This document shows positions 1 to 7,092 of a DNA stretch of 12,256 nucleotides, piece after piece (within the stretch, counting starts at the first letter, position 1; each line of letters opens with the position of its first letter). The stretch is from an uncultured bacterium. GTDB taxonomy: Bacteria > Patescibacteriota > Minisyncoccia > Phycocordibacterales > CAIZLB01. The stretch lies in assembly GCA_937873535.1 (NCBI GenBank), contig CALMYA010000027.1:1-12256 (forward strand). Direction: 5' to 3'. The translations under genes were made by a program, and so were the position numbers. The notes beneath the pieces are model-generated. The model was not told the origin of the DNA and searched no databases. It was given only the letters and a program-made list of their open reading frames with translations.

Positions 1-358
1 TGAAATGATTAAGTGGATCAGACACAAACCATTCTTGCCAAGATGACGACGTGTATCCTGTCTCTTCAGCAAGCTCTCTCTTAGCAGACTCAAGTGGCAT
101 ATCACCTCGCTCACACATACCTCCAGGAAGCGCAACGAATGGATCTCTTCCCGGTTGCTCCTCGTGATTAAGAAGAATATGATTATCACTAACAGCAACC
201 ACTGTTACTGTATCTCTTTTTTTTAAGGCCTCAAATGTTGCAGACGAGCCATCAAACATTGCCTGTTCCCAATGGTACACGTCGAATATAATGCCCTTAA
301 ATACAAGCTTTGCTTTTTCCGGAACAAGATTGGCGGTTTTTGGGGTATAAGTTCTCAT
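1..358 (-). CDS. Nudix hydrolase, ADP-ribose pyrophosphatase-like (C-terminal part missing)
   Basis: The ATG is at 358-356 and the gene runs off the left edge, so about 119 N-terminal residues are visible. They contain a near-perfect Nudix box at about residues 87-109, reading GGMCERGD, then REL and EETGY. This matches the GX5EX7REUXEEXGU pattern whose glutamates bind the catalytic metal. The family hydrolyses nucleoside diphosphates linked to another group. The preceding segment, with a conserved FE..KKRDTVTVVAV stretch before the box, resembles ADP-ribose pyrophosphatases (NudF-like). The exact substrate cannot be read from this fragment. The start is supported by a -10 element ending 7 nt upstream, and there is no Shine-Dalgarno sequence. 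The family call is firm and the ADP-ribose preference is inference. Confidence 0.88.
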   Translation of the reverse strand, partial: MRTYTPKTANLVPEKAKLVFKGIIFDVYHWEQAMFDGSSATFEALKKRDTVTVVAVSDNHILLNHEEQPGRDPFVALPGGMCERGDMPLESAKRELAEETGYTSSSWQEWFVSDPLNHF

Positions 359-365
359 GTGCAAA

Positions 366-394
366 ATTGTACCTTAATTAAGAGCTTGCAACAA
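366..394 (-). promoter_or_regulatory. Promoter of the Nudix gene, predicted leaderless
   Basis: On the minus strand a -35-like TTGTTG (394-389) is followed after 17 bp by a -10 TACAAT (371-366). Seven bases then separate the hexamer from the ATG at 358. With normal sigma-70 geometry transcription would begin at or one base before the start codon. Confidence 0.55.
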
Positions 395-419
395 TATTTT
401 TTTAGAATAAAAGAAAGTG

Positions 420-466
420 AAAAACCGCGCAGTGATCAAAGCTGAAGCTCTGGGTGCGCGGTTTTT
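420..466. terminator. Stem-loop terminator, T-runs on both strands
   Basis: A perfect 12-bp stem pairs 420-431 with 455-466 around a 23-nt loop, with a GC-rich core (CCGCGC/GCGCGG). The plus strand reads into T6 (462-467) and the minus strand into T5 (424-420). It lies 42 bp past the stop of the minus-strand surface-protein gene and before the promoter of the next minus-strand gene, so it probably ends the surface-protein transcript. The long loop is unusual for an intrinsic terminator. Confidence 0.65.
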
Positions 467-467
467 T

Positions 468-484
468 GCAGGGATCGAACCTGC
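468..484 (-). other. tRNA T-arm-like hairpin
   Basis: Read on the minus strand, the 17 bases form a 5-bp stem (GCAGG/CCTGC) around a 7-nt loop TTCGATC, which is the exact size and consensus of a tRNA T-arm. No matching acceptor 5' strand, D-arm or anticodon arm is found upstream, and no CCA follows, so it is not a complete tRNA. It may be a remnant of a tRNA 3' end, such as an old integration site, or a chance hairpin just before the terminator. Confidence 0.45.
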
Positions 485-507
485 GATGTGTTTGTTTGCC
501 GAACGGC

Positions 508-2301
508 TCACGGGTTTGTGGCCATTCGGAAGAATGAACGATTCGGGTTGAGCTGCGCTGGCAGCTCTCCCACTTTGATTGAAATGGAAGCAAGTTGGCT
601 GCCATCCCCGTTGTCGGTAATTGACTCGAATGTGTAATATGGCACCGACACCCAATTCACCATGTCGCTTGTACCTTGAAGGGTAAAAGCACCAGGCATT
701 GTGTCGACCGTCATGTTGAAGACGGAAGAATTTCCTGCCACACCTTGAATGCCGAACTTGAAGCGCGGCGGGTGTTTAATCAGCCCCTTGTCAGGTATCG
801 AGGGTGGATCCATACTCGGTGACATATCGAGCATATCAATACCTTCTCCCAGAGAGTCATAGGTTGCCCCAGACCCCCAGAATAACCTTACCAAGCAACT
901 ACTCTCACCAGTACGGTAAATGGTTCCGTAAGCGAGAAAACCAGTCTCAGCAATTTGAATCGTAAACGTTACAGTTTCCGCTGCGCCGCCTGATCCATAC
1001 TGCGTTGTTTGAATGTTTGTGACTGGGTAACTAAGCACGGGGTATGTGTCCCCCTTAGCATTAGAGTACGCTGGTGTGAACATTGACGGCACCATGGTTG
1101 AAGCCGTCATTGCAACATCGATCTGCATGAATCGTCCGCCATTCGGGGTGTTCATGGGAAAGATGATGTAAGCCGTCGGATTAAGGTTTTCAGGAGAAAG
1201 CCGGATGAACCCGCCTTCACTGACAACTTGTCCGGGGTACCCCCATTCTCCGCCTATTAGCACCGCCGAGACATCGTCCCAGAGGTTGTAGCTGATAAGT
1301 GGTAAATGGAAGTTAATGTTCGTGTTCGTGGAGGCCAGTTGGTAGTTCACAGGAGCAGGAGTTTTGAAGTCTTCCAACCCCCAGAACTGCTGAATTTTTG
1401 CCGAGCCATCTACTGATTGCCAATTGATCTGTTGTACATAGAAGTAGTACAGACCTGAACGCTTCACAGCGCTCGCTGGCAAGTTTGCCGTAACTGTCAC
1501 ACTGGCGGTTGAACCGTCAGCAATATTGTTGTGAGGAATAGTGACAATGCTTATTGTTGGGCAAATGACCTTATCGAGGCCGTTTGTGGTTGTTGCTACG
1601 ACCGTAATTTCTTTTACAGTCGACCCAGGTTCCTGGATTGCTCCACCCATTGCGGTTACATTGAATGTAAACGATGCAGTTGCATTCGTTGTTGTACCGT
1701 TTTGGTTTTGATTTGAAGTCACTGTCGGTGTCGTTGCGAGTGTCCAATTGGCGGCTATCTTCATCAGATGTTGTGTCGGCCCGCGAATGATTTTCGGGGG
1801 AAAGAGAATGGAAGTAGATCCTAGCGTCTTTTGATATACGACGCTTGAAACTTCTGCCCAAACAACTGATGGTGAAATGTCATTTGCAGGGAAGTCTGCC
1901 TTCACTGTCAGCACTTTCGCGGTGTTTGCCGCGTTGGGTATGTCTATACCCATGAAGTGTACCAACCATTCATCAACCGGCATTGCCGCTGAACTGATCA
2001 AGGTTGTACCATCGTACAAATAGACGGTTGACGGGTGAGAGTGCGGGGTACTTCCATGCACGAGGACAGTGACTGCCGAAACGATGGTATCTTGGCCTTC
2101 GCATTTGGTGCGGAAGTTCAAGAGCGGCACATTGTGCGCTCCATCGTAGGCGGTGAGCCTGTAGTTGTCTGCACGCAGCGGGGGGTAAGCCTCGCTGAGC
2201 GTGAGAGTTGAATCCGCCATTGCCGATGAAGGCAGTGACAGAGTAAGTGCGGCCACAATAAAGATGGCCGCAATGAAGTTGGCAAGGAACGTTGTTTTCA
2301 T
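508..2301 (-). CDS. Secreted beta-sandwich surface protein
   Basis: The 597-residue protein starts with a classic signal peptide: MKTT, a hydrophobic stretch at about 8-24, and a likely cleavage after AMA at residue 29. The mature chain is rich in Thr, Ser, Val and Asn. A first domain (about 30-150) contains VYLYDGTTLI and LTVKADFPAND, a style I recall from beta-sandwich surface proteins of Parcubacteria. A second (about 185-310) contains ASFTFNVTAMGG. The last 75 residues (523-597) contain TLQGTSDMVNWVSVP and end in RSFFRM. This resembles the C-terminal module of many Verrucomicrobia/Planctomycetes secreted proteins. There is no LPXTG motif and no C-terminal membrane helix, so attachment is unknown. 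It has its own promoter and a terminator, so it is probably monocistronic. An adhesive or structural surface role is inference; no enzymatic motif was recognised. Confidence 0.75.
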   Translation of the reverse strand: MKTTFLANFIAAIFIVAALTLSLPSSAMADSTLTLSEAYPPLRADNYRLTAYDGAHNVPLLNFRTKCEGQDTIVSAVTVLVHGSTPHSHPSTVYLYDGTTLISSAAMPVDEWLVHFMGIDIPNAANTAKVLTVKADFPANDISPSVVWAEVSSVVYQKTLGSTSILFPPKIIRGPTQHLMKIAANWTLATTPTVTSNQNQNGTTTNATASFTFNVTAMGGAIQEPGSTVKEITVVATTTNGLDKVICPTISIVTIPHNNIADGSTASVTVTANLPASAVKRSGLYYFYVQQINWQSVDGSAKIQQFWGLEDFKTPAPVNYQLASTNTNINFHLPLISYNLWDDVSAVLIGGEWGYPGQVVSEGGFIRLSPENLNPTAYIIFPMNTPNGGRFMQIDVAMTASTMVPSMFTPAYSNAKGDTYPVLSYPVTNIQTTQYGSGGAAETVTFTIQIAETGFLAYGTIYRTGESSCLVRLFWGSGATYDSLGEGIDMLDMSPSMDPPSIPDKGLIKHPPRFKFGIQGVAGNSSVFNMTVDTMPGAFTLQGTSDMVNWVSVPYYTFESITDNGDGSQLASISIKVGELPAQLNPNRSFFRMATNP

Positions 2302-2386
2302 AGGATTCTAGGACTGAGTTTTGGGTTGAGTTGATGTTGTTCTGAGTGTTCGGGTATGTGTTTCTGGCCTATGTAAGCCGGTTAGT

Positions 2387-2415
2387 ATTATATCACATTT
2401 ATATGATTATTACAA
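2387..2415 (-). promoter_or_regulatory. Promoter of the surface-protein gene
   Basis: On the minus strand a -35 TTGTAA (2415-2410) is followed after 17 bp by an extended -10, TGA plus TATAAT (2395-2387). It predicts a leader of about 79 nt that is rich in A and C and has no Shine-Dalgarno sequence. This is much longer than the other leaders in the window. Confidence 0.65.
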
Positions 2416-2451
2416 TATATAGAAAAATAGGCGTATTTTGCTCTTGGCGGG

Positions 2452-2457
2452 TATAAT
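2452..2457 (+). promoter_or_regulatory. -10 element of the helicase-nuclease gene
   Basis: A perfect TATAAT lies 22 bp before the ATG at 2480, which predicts a leader of about 16 nt. No convincing -35 hexamer is seen at 16-18 bp, and there is no ribosome binding site between the -10 and the ATG. Confidence 0.5.
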
Positions 2458-2479
2458 AAGCATCTAAACAAACACATAT

Positions 2480-5400
2480 ATGCAATTCGCAGAACGCTAC
2501 CAGAAGCTTAATAAGCCCCAAAAGAAGGCCGTAGACACCATCGAGGGCCCCCTTTTGGTTGTGGCGGGGCCGGGTAGCGGAAAGACCGAAATTTTGAGCC
2601 TGCGGGTGGCTAAAATATTGAAGGAAACGCAGGTTTTGCCGTCGAACATTTTATGTCTTACATTTACTGAATCGGCTGAAATTAACATGCGCGACAGGTT
2701 GGCGAAGCTTATTGGTCATGAGGCATACCGCGTTTCCATTCATACCTTTCATGATTTTTCGGTGAATATTATCCAAAGATATCCTGAATTTTTTTATAAG
2801 GGCGCAATTTTCAGCGCGGCCGACCCAATTTCCCAAATAGGCATTCTTGAAGAACTTTTTGAAAACTTGCCGCACGACCGCTTGCTGCGCTCGTATCATC
2901 CTGAACAAGGCTTTGTATATTTAAGTGATGTTTCAAAAACTATTGCGAACTTAAAGCGCTCAGGCATTACGCCGGATGAACTTGAGGAGATTCTGGCGCT
3001 CAACAAGGAAGCGTTCGCCACCATTCGCGAAGTAATTGTGCCAGTTCTCGATAAAACAATTTCAAAGAAAACTATTGAAGAGGTGAGCGTGGCGTTGAAG
3101 CAGCTTGTTGGGAGGGGTGGGGCGGGTGGTCATGCAAAAGCAAATGCAGGTGTTGATAAGGCTGCCAATTCTCCCGTTAGCGCCGCGAACGCCGCGCGCC
3201 GTGCCACGCCTTTTTCTACACTAACCGACGCCGTCGCTCTTTCCCTCACTGAAACTATAAAAATGTGTGAAGAAACAGGCAAGAATGAGCCACTTTCAAA
3301 ATGGAAGAGTAAATATCTGAAACCCGACGACACTGGCAAGAAAGTTTTTCGCGATGAACTGAATGCCAGCAAGATGCTTGAGGTAGCCGAGATGTATAGG
3401 AAGTATCGCGAAGAAATGCATCGACGAGGTTTTTACGATTTTGACGATATGATACTTGATGTTATTGAAGCGCTCGAAAAGAACCCGCGATTGCGATACG
3501 AATTGCAGGAGCAATATCAATATATGCTGGTCGACGAATTTCAGGATACCAACAATGCCCAAATGCGAATTTTGAAATTACTTGCCGATGCGCCGGTGAA
3601 TGAGGGCAAGCCGAACATTATGGTGGTGGGTGATGATGACCAGGCGGTGTACAAGTTCCAAGGTGCGGTGCTTTCGAACATCTTAAATTTTAGAACAATG
3701 TTCAATGAGGTTGAAACAGTAATAATGACAAATAATTATCGTTCTACCCAAGATATTTTGGACATTGCTACGCATATTATAAGAAAGGGCGAAGGGCGCC
3801 TCGAAAGTCTTATTCCTGAAATGGATAAGACGCTAATTGCCAGCAACCCGTCATTAAAAAGTGGCAGCATCGGCACAGCAGACGGTAGGGGTGGCACTGC
3901 AGGAGTGCATGCGGGTATCGTTCATAAAGAATTTGATACAAGCTTGCACGAATATCATTTTGTTTCGCGCGAAATTAAAAAACTTATTGATGCAGGCAAG
4001 CAGCCTGAAGATATTGCCGTTATTGCCAGAAAGCATAAGCAGCTTGAGGCACTGGTGCCGTATATGCAAGGTGCGCGTGTGCCAATTCGATACGAACGCG
4101 AACAAAATGTATTTTTGGAACCGCACGTGGCAGAGCTCATTATTATGGCCCGTTTTGTTTCAACATTGGCGGCGAAAGAAACTGCAGAAGCAGATGAATT
4201 TTTGCCGAAGATATTATCGTTTTCATTTTGGGCTTTGCCGCGCAAGGTTATTTGGCAGATTTCAAGAACAGCTCATTCCGAAGGTCGCGCCTGGCTCGAT
4301 GTCATGCAGGATGCAGATATTAAAAGTACAGAGCCGCGAGCAGCGCAAATTGCCGAATTTCTTATGGACTTAGGCGTTCGTTCGCAAAGCGAGCCACTTG
4401 AAAAAATTCTCGACATTATGATTGGCGCGCATGTGGCACTGGCGTCTGATTCTGAAGATGATGACTTTGAGCACGGTAGCGAAGAGGGTGGTGATGAGGG
4501 CGATAATGCTACAAAGAAAGCATTGCCAAAAAAGTCTATCGCACATACCCAGCCCTTTGCCAGCCCGTTCAAAGAATATTATTTCAACAAAAGTCGCTTT
4601 GAGCATGCGCGTGCCGAGTATCTTTCATTTCTTTCAAGCTTACGCGTGTTCGTAAAGGCCTTGCGCGAATATAAAGGTAAGGCGGGCACACACGATACCT
4701 TGCTTATAAAAGATTTAGTTGACTTCGTTGACATCCATCAAAAAAATAATATTTCACTTAACGACGAAAGCCCATTTGCCAATGCGCGAAATGCAGTTAA
4801 TTTGCTTTCAGCACATAAAGCTAAAGGTCTAGAATTCGACACTGTTTTCGTGCTTTCATGCCAAGATGAAGTATGGGCGGGAAGAGGAATGATAAAGAAA
4901 ATTTCTATGCCTTTGAACTTGCCAATAGACCCAGCGGGCGACAACGAAGATGATCAGCTGCGATTGTTTTATGTGGCACTCACTCGCGCTAAGCGCAATT
5001 TGTACATGACATCATATAAAGTGAATGACGACGGTGCACCTTCCGAAAAACTGCGCTTTCTTGTTCCTCCTGAAAATGCCGATGAAGCGCTTAAGAACGA
5101 AGCTTTGCGCAAAATGTATATACCGGATGTTTCGAACCTTGCCGGCGAGGGTAATGCGACTGTCGCTGGTAGTGCCTCGGGTGAGACGAGCGGCGGCAAT
5201 AAAAGTGAGTCGCCAGAAACAAGCGAGCTTCTTACTGCATCATGGCTTTTGTACCACACACCGCCGTTTCTTGGTGAAGAAACAGAATTGCTGCGCTCGC
5301 TTCTCGATAATTATCAACTCTCGGTTACGCATTTAAATAATTATTTGAATGTGGCAAAGGGTGGGCCGCAGCTCTTTTTGGAACAGAACTTACTACGTTT

Positions 5401-6145
5401 CCCGCAGGCAAAAACGCCGTCGGGTTCGTACGGTTCTGCGGTGCATCGCGCTCTTGAGCGCCTTTCTGTGCAATTTCGATATGACGGCGGTAATAATGGC
5501 AAGCTCGTAGATGAAGACACCTTCATAGAATGGTTTAAGCACTATCTGACCCTAGAACGAACTTCGCGCCAAGATTTCAAGCTCTATTCTGAAAAAGGCG
5601 AAAAGGCCCTGCGCAATTTTTATGTTCAAAAGAAAAACGAGTTTAAGGCGACAGATAAAACAGAAGTGAATTTTAAAGACCAAGGTGTGCTTGTTAACAG
5701 CTCGGCACACTTAACTGGAAAGATTGATCGTATGATAGACCTTGGTGGCGGAGCGCTTGAAGTTCATGATTACAAAACAGGCAAGCCAAAACTCTCGTGG
5801 CAAGGTAAAGACGATTACGAAAAAATACGATTGTATGAGTACGAAAGGCAGCTTTTGTTTTATAAGATTTTGGTTGAGAATGCCAAAGATTTTGCAGGGA
5901 GGTACAAGGTGGAAAGGGGGGTGCTTGAATTTATTGAACCGGTGCCTGGTTCGGTCAAAGGTGCGGAAAGCGGCAAACTTTCAGATTTGAGTCTCAATAT
6001 AGATAAAGAAAAAGTAGAGAGAACGGCCGCGCTCGCGGTGAAGGTGTATCAGAAAATAATTAATCTAGATTTTCCGGACGTATCAAAATATTCGAAAGAT
6101 TTGGAGGGCATCAGGAAGTTTGAGGATGATTTGTTGAAATCCTAG
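2480..6145 (+). CDS. UvrD/PcrA-type SF1 helicase fused to a PD-(D/E)XK nuclease
   Basis: This 1221-residue protein carries every SF1A helicase motif: a Q-motif region near 11-17, Walker A GPGSGKT (30-36), motif II VDEFQD (351-356), motif III GDDDQAVYKFQG (384-395), NNYRS (418-422), motif V HKAKGLEFD (779-787) and motif VI VALTRAKR (832-839). From about 940 a RecB/AddB-type nuclease domain follows: GSAVHRALE (985-993), GKIDR with D1083, DYKTG with D1097 and K1099, and QLLFY (1124-1128). The nuclease therefore looks active. The cysteines of AddB-type Fe-S nucleases are absent. The likely role is ATP-driven unwinding and resection of DNA ends in recombination repair, by analogy with AddAB/AdnAB. 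Four low-complexity inserts lie at about 211-246, 461-479, 656-676 and 888-916, one Gly-rich, one strongly acidic. The ATG at 2480 fits the upstream -10. Confidence 0.93.
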   Translation: MQFAERYQKLNKPQKKAVDTIEGPLLVVAGPGSGKTEILSLRVAKILKETQVLPSNILCLTFTESAEINMRDRLAKLIGHEAYRVSIHTFHDFSVNIIQRYPEFFYKGAIFSAADPISQIGILEELFENLPHDRLLRSYHPEQGFVYLSDVSKTIANLKRSGITPDELEEILALNKEAFATIREVIVPVLDKTISKKTIEEVSVALKQLVGRGGAGGHAKANAGVDKAANSPVSAANAARRATPFSTLTDAVALSLTETIKMCEETGKNEPLSKWKSKYLKPDDTGKKVFRDELNASKMLEVAEMYRKYREEMHRRGFYDFDDMILDVIEALEKNPRLRYELQEQYQYMLVDEFQDTNNAQMRILKLLADAPVNEGKPNIMVVGDDDQAVYKFQGAVLSNILNFRTMFNEVETVIMTNNYRSTQDILDIATHIIRKGEGRLESLIPEMDKTLIASNPSLKSGSIGTADGRGGTAGVHAGIVHKEFDTSLHEYHFVSREIKKLIDAGKQPEDIAVIARKHKQLEALVPYMQGARVPIRYEREQNVFLEPHVAELIIMARFVSTLAAKETAEADEFLPKILSFSFWALPRKVIWQISRTAHSEGRAWLDVMQDADIKSTEPRAAQIAEFLMDLGVRSQSEPLEKILDIMIGAHVALASDSEDDDFEHGSEEGGDEGDNATKKALPKKSIAHTQPFASPFKEYYFNKSRFEHARAEYLSFLSSLRVFVKALREYKGKAGTHDTLLIKDLVDFVDIHQKNNISLNDESPFANARNAVNLLSAHKAKGLEFDTVFVLSCQDEVWAGRGMIKKISMPLNLPIDPAGDNEDDQLRLFYVALTRAKRNLYMTSYKVNDDGAPSEKLRFLVPPENADEALKNEALRKMYIPDVSNLAGEGNATVAGSASGETSGGNKSESPETSELLTASWLLYHTPPFLGEETELLRSLLDNYQLSVTHLNNYLNVAKGGPQLFLEQNLLRFPQAKTPSGSYGSAVHRALERLSVQFRYDGGNNGKLVDEDTFIEWFKHYLTLERTSRQDFKLYSEKGEKALRNFYVQKKNEFKATDKTEVNFKDQGVLVNSSAHLTGKIDRMIDLGGGALEVHDYKTGKPKLSWQGKDDYEKIRLYEYERQLLFYKILVENAKDFAGRYKVERGVLEFIEPVPGSVKGAESGKLSDLSLNIDKEKVERTAALAVKVYQKIINLDFPDVSKYSKDLEGIRKFEDDLLKS
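3110..3126 (+). other. G-quadruplex motif with single-base loops
   Basis: The plus strand reads GGG, A, GGGG, T, GGGG, C, GGG: four runs of at least three G separated by single bases, followed by TGG. This is the loop arrangement known to give very stable parallel quadruplexes. It lies on the coding strand, so the mRNA carries it too. It encodes the Gly/Arg/Ala-rich start of the first low-complexity linker of the helicase. Confidence 0.75.
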
Positions 6146-6168
6146 ATTTAAAATTAAGAATTCAACAA
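6131..6168. repeat. Inverted repeat spanning convergent stop codons
   Basis: TTGTTGAA (6131-6138) and its exact reverse complement TTCAACAA (6161-6168) flank a 22-nt AT-rich loop that contains both stop codons of the converging genes. There is no adjacent T-run, so it is at best a weak two-way terminator. Confidence 0.4.
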
Positions 6169-6987
6169 TCTCTCAATAATAGCCTTCATGCTCGAATAGG
6201 GAATTGAGCCGAGGCTGTTTCCGTCTGGGCTTATAAGCGGAAGGCGCTCGATGTTTGCCGAGCCGTCGGCGTTCGTTGTTCGAACCAATATAACAGTGTA
6301 GGGCGTGGCGCTGGCACCTGCATGTTGGCCGGCACGAACCGCCTCGCTAATTTTTGCCGCGTATTTGCCACTTGAAAGGCATTCGTCGAAAGCTTTTTTG
6401 TCGACACCTGCTTCATCGGCAAATGTTGAAAGTTTTGCAGGGTCGAGTTCATTGTTTGAAGGAGTATTCGTAAATATTGTGTTCAGATATTTCCAAAATA
6501 TTGCATTGCCCCCGAGTTCGGCGACGCACTCTGTTGCCTCGGCTTCTTTAGGTGCCTTCGAATGAAGTTCGGCAATAGGGTAATGACGATATACCCAGGC
6601 GACTTTGCCGGTATTGTTTGTTGATGCTGCAGACGCAGATGAAGACGCGTTTACAGTTGCCGTACCAGACGCAGTAGTTGAAGCTGTTACTTTAGGGTTG
6701 TATGTATCAAATATCTGTTTTAACGCGCCGTGAAAGGCCTTACAGAAAGGGCATTCGGTGTCTGAATACTCCACAATAGTTATCTTTGCATCCAGGTTGC
6801 CTTGAATGTGGTCGAGCTCTGTTACGGGCGCAATGCTAAGGCTAGCAACATAGGCGTCTGCTTTCTTTTGAATATCTTCTGCTTTAGGTGCTGCTGGTGC
6901 ATTGCCGCCGTGATACACCGCCCAAGCGATGGCACCGCCGGCGATGAGAATTGCTAAAGGTAGGAAGAGTTTACTGAGGTTTTGCAT
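6154..6987 (-). CDS. Membrane-anchored DsbA-like thiol-disulfide oxidoreductase (thioredoxin fold)
   Basis: The 277-residue protein has one N-terminal membrane helix (about 7-25), a short Ala/Pro linker and an extracytoplasmic DsbA-type domain of the Thioredoxin_4 kind. The active site is CPFC (C79-C82) in the setting EYSDTECPFCKAFH. The cis-proline loop is ATPYT, with P229, and WVYRHYPI and AGVDKKAFDECL are typical of the family. Two further cysteines (C154, C203) occupy the usual helical-insert positions. The expected role is forming or exchanging disulfides in exported proteins; the nearby secreted protein contains cysteines. A Ser/Thr/Ala-rich insert (about 100-127) sits between the active-site helix and the next strand, with GCG-TCT codon pairs repeated. 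The ATG at 6987 falls at the predicted transcription start. It converges on the helicase gene with 8 bp between stops. Confidence 0.88.
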   Translation of the reverse strand: MQNLSKLFLPLAILIAGGAIAWAVYHGGNAPAAPKAEDIQKKADAYVASLSIAPVTELDHIQGNLDAKITIVEYSDTECPFCKAFHGALKQIFDTYNPKVTASTTASGTATVNASSSASAASTNNTGKVAWVYRHYPIAELHSKAPKEAEATECVAELGGNAIFWKYLNTIFTNTPSNNELDPAKLSTFADEAGVDKKAFDECLSSGKYAAKISEAVRAGQHAGASATPYTVILVRTTNADGSANIERLPLISPDGNSLGSIPYSSMKAIIERLLNS

Positions 6988-6993
6988 ATGAGC

Positions 6994-7002
6994 AGTATAG
7001 CA
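6994..7002 (-). promoter_or_regulatory. Extended -10 promoter of the DsbA-like gene, predicted leaderless
   Basis: The minus strand reads TGC then TATACT (7002-6994), an extended -10. Exactly 6 nt separate it from the ATG at 6987, which places +1 on the A of the start codon. No good -35 is seen, as extended -10 promoters allow. Confidence 0.6.
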
Positions 7003-7077
7003 GAAAACCTAAGCACGCAGTGGGAGCAAGGGATTAAAGTGTAAAGTAATAGATTTTAGTTAAAAATACCAGAAAAA

Positions 7078-7086
7078 TGGTATAAT
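7078..7086 (+). promoter_or_regulatory. Extended -10 promoter of the 7093 gene, predicted leaderless
   Basis: TGG followed by TATAAT ends exactly 6 nt before the ATG at 7093, so +1 falls on the start codon. This is the same geometry as the divergent DsbA-like promoter 80 bp away. No clear -35 is seen. Confidence 0.65.
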
Positions 7087-7092
7087 TAATGG

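Noticed and set aside
420..500. Complete, split or permuted tRNA on the minus strand
   Set aside because: Only the T-arm matches. The following bases could pair CCGCGCA with TGCGCGG in a permuted order, but no D-arm, anticodon arm or CCA is present and the stem is explained by the terminator.
374..655. 93-codon open frame on the minus strand across the terminator region
   Set aside because: It runs through the T-arm hairpin and terminator and overlaps the surface-protein C-terminus in another frame. Its translation looks like random sequence.
508..2301. Alternative genetic code (TGA as Gly or Trp)
   Set aside because: TGA ends the surface-protein gene in a sensible place and no in-frame TGA is needed in any gene.
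3861..4373. 170-codon open frame on the plus strand inside the helicase gene
   Set aside because: It overlaps a continuous, motif-rich helicase frame and its own translation shows no coherent domain. It is a shadow frame.
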